A stretch of 64,000 nucleotides of DNA from Lumbricus terrestris. Lineage: Eukaryota; Annelida; Clitellata; Crassiclitellata; Lumbricidae. Where the stretch lies: NCBI GenBank assembly GCA_949752735.1, contig OX457036.1:85511487-85575486 (forward strand), read 5' to 3'. Made by a program: the position numbers and the translations under genes. Shown here piece by piece: positions 40,141-49,770 of the stretch; within the stretch, counting starts at the first letter, position 1, and every line of letters begins with the position of its first letter. Under the pieces are notes generated by a model, which made no database searches, had not been told where the DNA came from, and saw only the letters and a program-made list of their open reading frames with translations.

Positions 40141-41229
40141 ATTGAATAATAATAATGAGATAATAATACCCAATGCAATGCAAGACATGTATAATGTAGC
40201 GGAATCCAAATATGCGTACGTAGTTCACTTGCAGTTCTCCTTTTGTCAGCTATCGCTGTTGACAAATATTGATGCTGTTAGTAAATGCAAACTTATAGGT
40301 CTACTATAGATAAAAGATTCGATTTTATCTGACTGTAATAGACCATTAATTTTATAATTTCATCTAAAAGGACAAATATTCCGAAAGCGCAGCAAATTGC
40401 TTCTGTTTGCTATCATAATTTAAGTACTTAAAACATAATTTTTCGGTAGTATCGGAAATCATAGGCCTGCATAATTACACTTCGTATCTTAGTCATTGAT
40501 CTATATTTTTATACTATTATATGTACCTAATTATAGAGTTCGATGCCTCAGTACGTCGTATAATTATCTTGAATATTTTGTGTCTTTCCCGGACAAGATT
40601 TCATGATGCTTTAGCTTGACAGTTGCTATCTGATGTCATCGGTCACATGAACCAATGACAGCGCTTTCCGGACACAATTTCATGCCGGACAACATTTCAT
40701 GCCACACCGGCGGCCCGGGTTCGATTCCCGGTCGGTCGGTTTAGCAAAGATTAATTTCTCGGATCTTTACTGCGGGTGGCTCGGTCGCAATATAAACTTG
40801 GAGTAGCGGTGGTGAAGGATCTCACCCTCAGGGTCGAAGCCATAACACAGCCGCTATATAAATATGCGATTTCATTTACATTTACAGTTTTACACTTCTG
40901 GTCTAGCGGCGCACTTTCCATAGTGCATGGGCGCCCTCAGAAAATTTTGCAGGGGCAAACACTATGGTGATTGATCCCCGTAAAACAATTTTTTCAAGAA
41001 GTTGAAACATGAAAACAGGAAATTAAGAACATGCATGGATGTGTTTCGGGCATAATGTATGGCTTCCAAAGTCATTATTCTTTTGCTATAGTAAAATCGA
41101 ATTCTGTTTTTTAAGTTACAGACGCAGAACGCATAATGACATCTTAGTTATAACGTTCGTTCGTAGAAACGTTCGAGAGCATGTGAACTTATTAAATGGT
41201 TATTATAAAAGTCTGTTGCAGAGCTGTTT

Positions 41230-41425
41230 TTAAGGAATTTTTAGAACTGCACAACCCCTTCTTTCCCTTCCATCCTCCATGATAAATTATTTCCAATCGG
41301 AGGACATTGACCATTTTTGCCAGTTTTAATTGCACAAAACGTGCGACAGAAGTGATTCTTCAGCTGCACAAATCCATTTAGGACTGCACATTTTGTGTAC
41401 AACTACACGTTTAAAAAAGCCCTGG
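41230..41425. repeat. Repeat copy inverted relative to 43030-43210
   Basis: Contains 'tccaatcggaggacattgac' and 'gactgcacattttgtgtaca', which recur as complements in 43030-43210. A shared repeat about 190 bp long. Confidence 0.75.
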
Positions 41426-41512
41426 TCTGTTGCGTATCATATGCGGATTCGTGAAAATTGATAAACTGACAATTTCATCCAGATCTACTCTCATATTGAA
41501 GGACAGTGAAGC

Positions 41513-41797
41513 CAGTAGCGGCGCTAGGGGGCTAAGCTTCTCCCATAAAAAGGTCACCCATTTTTTCCATGTAAAAATGAAAATTTTGCATGATTAACCC
41601 CTTAGCCCCCCCCCCCAAAGTATGCACGTGGTTTGTCAGACAGTTTGGCGGATATGAAAAAGGACCATTTTCCCTAGATTTTAGACAAATGACTTTTAAA
41701 ATGTCGTCAGAAATTTTGGCGACTGAAAACGGAAAATTTTCTCCCCGCAGATTCAACCCCCCAACCCCCGAAAACTGAAATCCTGGCGCCGCCACTA
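41513..41797. mobile_element. hAT-like MITE (285 bp)
   Basis: Ends CAGTAGCGGCGCTAGG and CCTGGCGCCGCCACTA, flanked by agtgaagc (41505-41512) and agtgaaac (41798-41805), 7 of 8 identical. Carries the 'gtcgtcagaaattttggcga' core. Confidence 0.85.
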
Positions 41798-42157
41798 AGT
41801 GAAACATCTATTTGAGCTCGAAGGCAACGATATGGATCATATACTAGACCCGTTCCTTGAAAATGGTTATAATCCGTGAAGATATTAATATACACTTTAG
41901 ATATGTAGGCTATCGTATTGAACGATAGACTATGAATGAAAATGAACTGACTACGAATATCACGAAAATCCCACTTTACTTTAAGCAATCTCTGTCATTA
42001 TTTTTTTATTAGAAGATAAGTTTTAATTTGGCCCTACACTTTGAGTTATTGGCCAATACGCACCACGCAAGGCTTCGTGTAAATTCAGTGTGTTATAGCC
42101 TACTATCATGCTAGCCAATAAGACTTATAGCAGATAGCGTAATTGCCATAGGGGCAT

Positions 42158-43320
42158 TAGGGGGTCATTGCATAATTAGTAATTACGTAGCGCTGAAAAT
42201 GACCGTTTTCGACCCATCCACCACTCTGTAACGCTTCGTAACGTTTCCCTTGACCCACCCACCCTCCCCAGCGTTACATAACGATTGTTACGAAAAATCA
42301 GTCGAGATTTAGGTCTATTATTGGCTTATGTGACTTACCGTAACTATAATTCATATTTTCATAGTGAATTTAACATAGCCTAGTAGGCCTGTGTGAATTA
42401 AGCTTATAGGCTGATTTGGCAGTATGCTAGCTTTTGCTTGGCCTACATTGCATAATGTTTTATTTTTGTAAGTGGCAGTCATGTTTTAAATGCATCAAGC
42501 GTAAAATTTTACACACTGCTGAAAAGTTTCACCGACTAAATTGCTCATTAGCCTAATAATTAATCATAATTAAGATGAACTAGTTATTTGCTTAGTCTGA
42601 GCAACTCGATAATTATATCTATTAATGGAAATACTGCGGAGTTCTCCTGAGCATCAATTTAAAATGTTTGAGATTCGTGTCCAATAAGTCAAATATGCTT
42701 CAAAGTGGTTCTTGGATGTCAGGAATCCAAGCTAGGGAGTCAGGTCCCACCACGTGCCTTAATTGTTCCGTTGGCAAAACTATCACAGATCCAAACAATT
42801 CGAACAGTTAGTTTCCGGTTTGCACAAACGGGAGAATAGCCTAGATAATGTATATTGACCTGGAATGTAACTGGTGTCTGCTGCCGTACCGGCATCTTTT
42901 TCAGATTATAGACCTACTTCGGTTACGTTTTAAATCAATGTCACAAAGTTTAAACTTCGATCACTGTCAGTCGATGGTAATTTAACATGTATTAATTTTT
43001 TTGAAGGCGTTACGTAACGTTCAGCTCCCCAGGACTTTTTAACGTGCAGTTGTACACAAAATGTGCAGTTCTAAATGGATTTGTGCTGTTGTAGAAGCAC
43101 TTCTGAACAGTCAAAACTTGCAAAAACGGTCGATCATTGTCCTCCGATTGGAAGTAATTTACCATGGAGGATTGGACAGGAAAGAAGAGGTTGTGCAGTT
43201 CTAAAAATTCTTAAAAACAACCCTGCAGCTCTCCCCACTCACCCACGTAACGTTTCATAACGTTTTCAATGACCCCACCCACCCACCCTCGAGCGTTACG
43301 TAATTATGCAATGACCCCTA
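42158..43320. mobile_element. TIR element (1.16 kb) with GTTACGTAACG-rich ends
   Basis: Ends TAGGGGGTCATTGCATAATT and, at the right, the complement of TAGGGGTCATTGCATAATTA. Both ends carry 'gacccacccaccc' and 'cgttacgtaa' or 'cgtaacgttt' blocks. Possibly TA-flanked. It contains the inverted repeat copy 43030-43210. No transposase. Confidence 0.82.
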
Positions 43321-43393
43321 GTATAAAAAATGCACATGCAGGCAGCATGAAATTAGAACCTCTATACTATAAGCTTAAGCTGTGATGCAGGCC

Positions 43394-43440
43394 GTAGCTT
43401 ATCAGAAGCGGCTTGTAGCAAGCCGCTTCTGATAAGCTAC
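43394..43440. repeat. Perfect 47-bp hairpin (22-bp arms, 3-nt loop)
   Basis: GTAGCTTATCAGAAGCGGCT continues TG, loop TAG, then the exact complement. Isolated, 74 bp after the TIR element end. Confidence 0.95.
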
Positions 43441-43897
43441 CCCAATGAACTCATGTTACTACTTTACATCTTTGGGAACGTACGTCTATATCGAGTAACA
43501 CTCAAGTCAGCTAATAGTAACTAATGCAAACAGCTGTATTGAATTTTATCTGTGTAGGCTACATGTTGGGGACTTGGAGTGCATAGTTCTGTTCACTATC
43601 TAGATTATCATTGATGTTCCTGGTCTAACATGCAGCTACTTGGGGCAATTAGGCCTACTTAGTTCCTGTTCTAGTATTTCACAGACCGTGTTAGGCCAAA
43701 TTACCCGGTTATAATGTCAGTAGCTCTATGCGTTACTTTGCTCTGATGATCATAGTTATCATCGAGATACAACCGTTCTGGCGGGTTAACTTTCAGCACA
43801 ATATGGCCGACAACCAGAGCAGTGAAACTACTGAATGAATGAGTGTGAGGTCCGAATTGCTTTTCTTGTTAAAATCGTCTCGAACAAGCCAAAGACT

Positions 43898-43970
43898 ATG
43901 GAGAGAAGAATACTCACGTCAGTACTTCAGTGTGTCTTTTATTTGAACTTCTTTAAAGTTTACTGCGACG
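43898..43970 (+). CDS. Signal-peptide first exon of a paralogous gene (copy 1)
   Basis: ATG opens MERRILTSVLQCVFYLNFFK then VYCD and a perfect donor GACG|GTAAGT, phase 1. A hydrophobic core and a Cys/Asp end before a phase-1 junction match exon 1 of the receptor phosphatase and the exons at 44466 and 57399. No following exon of the same gene could be found in the window, so it may be an alternative first exon, a gene remnant, or the start of a gene with distant exons. Confidence 0.6.
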
Positions 43971-44204
43971 GTAAGTGATCCTAAATTTTTTTTAAAGTTG
44001 TTTATTGCTCACAATGTCATGGTTGCGGGTACTGAAGACTAGCCATTAGTCTATGTGGCTAACATAATTATTTGATGCATAGCCTACTACTAATATTACA
44101 TAATTTGCTCACGACTACGTCTATTCATGTTAATTAATATTACTTAAAAGAATCTCAAACAACGTTACATGATACTCTGTAGTCTGCTTTCTTCTTCTTC
44201 AAGT

Positions 44205-44765
44205 TCCGGGTTTATTGGGTCTGTAATTCAGTGTCTCAATTACTGGCGCATCCGGGTATCAATGCACCCATAATAATATTATACAATCATTTGGGCATCA
44301 GTAGACATGGACCTTCTTTGCACAGTTTGTATTCAGATATCAACGTTCTAGTGTAGGAATATTCTGTATGAGACTAATATCGGACTTGAATAGTTATAAT
44401 ATTTCTTATTTCAAATAATATTTGATTTATTAAATTAGTATAGAAAACCTAGGGCTGTGAAGATTATGAGTCAAATATTATATGTGTCAATGCTTCAAGT
44501 AGTCTTTAATTTGAACTTGCTTAAGTCCTTCTGCGAAGGTGAGTGAACTGCATCATCTTCTAACGTTATGTAGTATTCAGATAGATCGGTTTACTGAAAT
44601 TATTATGATAGAACATGCAATAGTTTTATGCCTTGTAGGCATGTACGGTATGCGTATTGTGCTAATTATTTTTCATTTAGTTAGGCTACATGAACAAAAT
44701 CTCAACGGTCTAGAATGGCAAGATGTTGCTGGCTGATTTTAACCGAACGATATTTCTGTATGTAA
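44205..44765 (+). repeat. Segmental duplication unit, left part
   Basis: Matches 57040-57850 in order: 'attcagtgtctcaat', 'tacaatcattt', 'gttataatatt', the signal exon, 'attcagatag', 'atggcaagat' and 'gatatttctgtatg'. The unit continues at 54100-54420 beyond the fold-back element. Confidence 0.8.
44466..44538 (+). CDS. Signal-peptide first exon of a paralogous gene (copy 2)
   Basis: ATG opens MSQILYVSMLQVVFNLNLLK then SFCE and donor GAAG|GTGAGT, phase 1. It is 73 nt, exactly the length of copy 1, and aligned with it along its length (LQ.VF.LN..K..C). The fold-back element inserted 639 bp downstream. Confidence 0.65.
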
Positions 44766-44779
44766 TACTCATAGATATA

Positions 44780-44875
44780 AAAAAAATGAAAACGGAATAA
44801 AAAAAACGGGAAAACGTCGTTTTATTTAAAAAAATAAAAAAAACGGAAAACGACAAAAACGGAAACGGAAAAAGA
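44780..44875. repeat. A-rich AAAACGG simple repeat
   Basis: Runs of A broken by acgg, with a central aaaacgtcgtttt. A similar 'aaaacgacgtttt' lies on the far side of the fold-back element at 54055. Confidence 0.7.
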
Positions 44876-45176
44876 TTTGACTTTGTAACTGCATTTTAAA
44901 CTTAGAAACCTTGTTACTGCACTTTTATGTTGATCGGCAAATAACACAACTTCCTATTAGTAAGCCAAACTTAATTATAGGCTAAGCGACATCAATCTAC
45001 AAGTTATTTTTCTTCTTAGGCCTATAACTTTGGTTAAACATAAGAAATTGAGAAAAATTAAATGTAGGCCTATTAAAATCCTTTAAAATTTAGATTGTCA
45101 ACATAAATTCTCATAAGATTATGCTGATAAACATAGCGCAATTAAAATCTAGTCAGAAGTAAAGTCAATAGATATG

Positions 45177-48150
45177 AGTAGTTGAATGGGTTATCGCGCT
45201 ACTCCACCTCTCCCCCACAAATTAGTTATCATTCTACTCCACACCCCTCCTCCAGCCTTCTACTCCACCTAAAAATAGATCTATGACGTCACTGGCTTAG
45301 TAGCATGGCCACGCCCATTGCAAGTCTTCCAATTGTGACTTGACCTGTCAATCAACTCTGAGCAGTCACCCCCTATACAAAATGGTAAACTCCAAAGGGT
45401 GGTGTGGCGGGCAGCGCCGGGCAAGTCCCCAACCAATCAGAATCCAAGGCTGTGTGCGATCATGTATAACATGGACTAATCCATGTGCGCCGGGCAGCCA
45501 CACACCTAACTCCTATCCAATCAAAATCTTCACAACCAATTCTGCCGCCGCAGGCACCATCATGTCAATCCAATTATTGTCCGTGTCATGGGAAGCCTTA
45601 TGCGCTGGCGTCGGAAAGCGTTGTTGTCACATGTGGTTTTAATATTAGCAGTCTGTGCGGTATAGCAATTCTACCACCGCAGGCATCGACATGTCAATCC
45701 GATTATTGTCCGTGTCATCGGAAGCCTTATGCGCTGGCATCGGAAACCGGTGTTGTCACATGTGGTTTTAATATTAGCAATCTGTGCGGTATACTGTTGA
45801 TTATTTATCTTAAGTGAAAATTCTTAAATTTTCCAAAACAACTTTATTGTAAGTAGTTACATAACCATATGTTTTGGCTCACCTGCATAAAAAATTTATC
45901 TTAAGTGAAAATTCTTAAATTTTTCAAAAGCGCTTTATTGTAAGTAGTTGCATAACCACATGTTTTGGCTCACAGGCATAAAATTTTTTATCTTAAGTGA
46001 AAATTCTTAAATTTTTCAAAAGAGCTTTATTGTAAGTAGTTGCATAACCATATGTTTTGGTTCACATACATGAAAAAATCTTACACATGCAATCAATTTT
46101 TAAAAGTCCTTTAATTTAAGTAGTTGTATAAACGCATGGATTGGATCACATGCATGAAAAAGTTATCATAATTGAAAATTCTTAAATTTTCCAAAACACC
46201 TTTATTGTAAGTAGTTGCTTAACAATGTGTTTTACACTGAAGAATCCAATTGAATATAGACCGATTACTTACTTTCTTGTAAAATTTCATCACTTCAACA
46301 CCTTCAGTCCTTAATACTTACATCTTTCAACTTCTCAACCGCACAAATTCCAAAAATCCATAACTACTTACCCATCAGTCCTTAATACTTGCATCTTTCA
46401 ACTTCTCAACCGTGCAAATTCCACAAATCCATAACTACTTACTTACTTTCTTGTAAAATTTCAACACTTCAACACCTTCAGTCCTTAATACTTGCATCTT
46501 TCAACTTCTCAACCGCACAAATTCCACAAATCCATAACTACATACTTACTTACTGACAAAATTTCAACCCTACAACAGATTTTATCGCAAAAATTCCACG
46601 CATGCTTACTTACTTTCTTGTAAAATTTCAACACTTCAGCATCTTCAGTCCTTAATACTTGCATCTTTCAACTTCTCAACCGCGCAAATTCCACAAATCC
46701 ATAACTACATACTTACTTACTGACAAAATTTCAACCCTACAACAGATTTTATCGCAAAAATTCCACGCATGCTTACTTACTTTCTTGTAAAATTTCAACA
46801 CTTCAGCATCTTCAGTCCTTAATATTTGCATCTTTCAACTTCTCAACCGCGCAAATTCCACAAATCCATAACTACTTACTTACTTTCTTGTAAAATTTCA
46901 TCATTTCAACACCTGTCATATACATGAGAAATTTATCTTAAGTGAAAATTCTTAAATTTTCCAAAACAGCTTTATTGTATGTAGTTACATAACCATATGT
47001 TTTGGCTCACTTGCATGAAAAATGTTGCAGATGCATTCAATTTTTTTTTTTTTCAAAAGTCCTTTAATTTATGTAGTTGTACCAAATTTCGACAATTCAG
47101 CAGCTTTACACGTGCACATACATGTACATGGTCATATTTCTCATTTCTTCAAACAGACAGTTCTTAATACTTGCATCATTCAAATTCTCAACCGTGCAAA
47201 TTCAACAATTTCATACCAACTTACTTACTTATTCAACAAACTTCAGCAATTCAACAGCTTTACACTTACACGCACACATATATGGTCATATTTCTCATTT
47301 CTTCAAACAGACAGTTCTTAATACTTGCATCATTCAAATTCTCAACCGTGCAAATTCAACAATTTCATACCAACTTACATACCTATTCGCCAAATTTCAG
47401 CAATTCAGCAGCTTTACACATGCACATTCCTGGTCATGATTCTCATTTCTTCAATCTGTCAGTTCTTAATACTTGCATATTTCAAATTCTCAACCGTGCA
47501 AATTCAACAATTTCATACCAACTTACTTACTTATTCAACAAACTTCAGCAATTCAACAGCTTTACACTTACACGCACACATATATGGTCATATTTCTCAT
47601 TTCTTCAAACAGACAGTTCTTAATACTTGCATCATTCAAATTCTCAACCGTGCAAATTCAACAATTTCATACCAACTTACATACCTATTCGCCAAATTTC
47701 AGCAATTCAGCAGCTTTACACATGCACATTCCTGGTCATGATTCTCATTTCTTCAATCTGTCAGTTCTTAATACTTGCATATTTCAAATTCTCAACCGTG
47801 CAAATTCAACAATTTCATACCAACTTACTTACATATTCACCAAATTTCGGCAATTCAGCAGCTTTACACATGCACATTCCTGGTCATGATTCTCATTTCT
47901 TCAACCTGTCAGTTCTTAATACTAGCATATTTCAAATTCTCAACCTTGCAAATTCAACAATTTCATACCAACTTACATACTTATTCACAAAGTTTCAACA
48001 ATTCAACAGCTTTACACATGCGCATACATGGTCATATTTCTCATTTCTTCATTCCTCCAATTCTTAATACTTGCATCTTTCATCATCTCAAACATGCAAA
48101 TTCTGAAATTCCATGCATACTTACTTACTCACAAAATTTTTGCAATTCAA
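45177..48150 (+). repeat. Left arm of the fold-back element
   Basis: Unique edge 45177-45540. Doubled 125-bp block 45540-45795 (tgtcaatcc.attattgtcc core). About 90-bp repeats 45800-46235 (aagtgaaaattcttaaattt, ttgtaagtagttgcataacc). Mixed repeats 46240-46920 (ttcttgtaaaatttcaacac). One more copy of the 90-bp unit, then the 148/154-bp array 47090-48150. TAGGCCTA is absent throughout. Confidence 0.9.
47090..48150 (+). repeat. 148/154-bp tandem array with two alternating unit types
   Basis: The repeated anchor 'cttgcat(c/a)attcaaattctc' starts at 47171, 47325, 47473, 47627 and 47775. The spacings are 154, 148, 154, 148, so two unit types alternate as a higher-order unit of about 302 bp. Several forward frames stay open because stops are rare in the unit; I do not regard them as protein-coding. 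Confidence 0.88.
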
Positions 48151-49770
48151 TTGCTTTTCAATTGTACAGAAGAAGAGAACAGATATGAGGAGAATGTGAA
48201 GGATGAAGATGAGAAGAATATGGACTTAGCCGTATGAATTCAAAGTTTCTAATTCCACATATTTTCTGTCATGAAAAGTTTCTAAGTCCCAAAATTTCTT
48301 CCATTTCCACAAATTTTTCGTCGCGCGAAGATGAGTATGAGGAGGAAGAGGAAGAAGATGATGATATGTGACTTAGAGGTATGAATTATTGCGATACATA
48401 GGTGAAATTTAACGATATGCAAGTCGATTATTTTGGAATGCACATGCGCAAAGCAATGTTTTTGTGAATTTTCTACATTTAAAATGTCAAATGTTGCAGG
48501 AACAGAGTGTCACAATTGCCATGATGCTCTCGTTTGTTTGCATTACTTGATTGCATTACTTCTTGAAGTATCAAAAAAAAAAATTGAAGAGTGGTTACTT
48601 TACATTACTTTGTATGGAATCGCAAATTTCGGAGGCATCATATGGTAAAGTTTGCAACTCTTAGTCATCAAACTTTTAGTTTGTCAACATATGTAAGTTT
48701 AGCTAAGTCAGCACTTTATGCAAGAGTATCGATTTGCTTTAGCAAAGTCATTTAGGATGATGAGTTCTCACATGATGGTACGAATGCATGAAATTATGCT
48801 GCTCAAGTATGTTAGATACATGACTCATACATTTTCGTTTGGTGAGACATATGCAATTTTAGCTGAGACATCAATTTTGCAAAAAGCATGCGTTTGAGTG
48901 AATAAAATATGAACATGGAGAAAATTATTGAACTTCGAAACTTTCGAACAAAATTCATGCGTTTAGTTCTCATTTGTTCAATTGTTCAACTATAACTCTT
49001 AATTCTTACACGATTGTGCAATTGCTCAGTTACTTACTTCTTGAAGTATCAAAAATTGTAGAGTAAGAAGTTGAAAAGACCAAAGACATACAATTTTCCA
49101 TCGTGACAAAAATGAAAAATGCAAGCAAGGTTGTTCGTCTTATGATGGAAAAGTGGTAGAGTGGAGAAGGCATAGGAGTGGTAGAGGATGATGAAGAGGA
49201 GGTGGAGGATGAGGAGGTGACGAAGGTTGAAATGTTCCAATATCAACAATTTTCTTCACAAAGTTTCTAAGTCCATACATTTTCTGAGACCAAAAGTTTA
49301 TAAGTCCCAAAATTTTCGACATGTTCATAAATTTTTCTTCACAAATTTTCATAGTCCAAACATTTTCTTGATACGAAAAATTTCTAAGATCGAAAATTTC
49401 TCACATGATCACATTACATACTTTACACTACTTTGTGTGGAAGTGCAATTTTTGCATGTATGAAATGGTAAAAATATGCAAATCTTAGACATCATCCTTA
49501 AACCTTTTAGTTTGCACACATATGTAAGTTTAGCTGAGACAGCACATTATACAAGAGTATCGGTTTGTTATAGCAAAGACCTATAGGATTACACATTCTC
49601 AGAGTCTTACGAATGCTTGAAACTATGATGCGCAAGTATGATAGATGTAGGACTCAGGCATTTTCGCTTTCTAAGACGCATGCAATTTTAAATTCACATC
49701 ATTGAACCATCCATCTTTGGTAATTTATGCGCTCAATGCAAGCTTTTTGCTAAATTGATGACTCAGCTAT
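48150..49770. other. Centre of the fold-back element, internally duplicated
   Basis: Two direct, diverged copies: roughly 48170-48900 and 49150-49700 share 'agtttctaagtcc', 'cacaaatttttc', 'catatgtaagtttagctgag' and 'caagagtatcg'. Purine-rich 'gaggatgaggagg' runs precede each. A 71-codon frame at 48433 is unrecognised. Confidence 0.6.

Larger units (their letters stand above)
39085..40706. mobile_element. TIR element with GGCATGAAAT-TGTCCGG subterminal repeats
   Basis: Ends TGTGGCATGAAAT and ATTTCATGCCACA, lying between CCGG on each side so that the inverted match extends to 17 bp. The motif GGCATGAAATNNTGTCCG is repeated three times in the first 120 bp and recurs inverted near the right end. 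Inside are a SINE-like piece, a LINE 3' end and a hairpin. The host SINE gives the insertion point; the exact target duplication is ambiguous because CCGG is palindromic. Confidence 0.82.
39030..40905 (+). repeat. tRNA-derived SINE (family D) split by a TIR element
   Basis: The tRNA-like head 'tcggtggtcgagtgggttgg...cgctcgccgcgccgg' (39030-39084) and the B-box part 'cggcccgggttcgattcccg' (40711 on) belong together. They are separated by the 39085-40706 insertion. The body runs to about 40905 ('tttacacttctggt'). Confidence 0.75.

Noticed and set aside
45340..45817. Cys-containing open frames at the edge of the left arm, repeated at 53092-53569
   Set aside because: They are two overlapping frames across a doubled 125-bp block, with no start context, splice sites or known motif.
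47090..48150. CRISPR-like array
   Set aside because: Units are 148/154 bp with no repeat-spacer pattern, and this is animal DNA.
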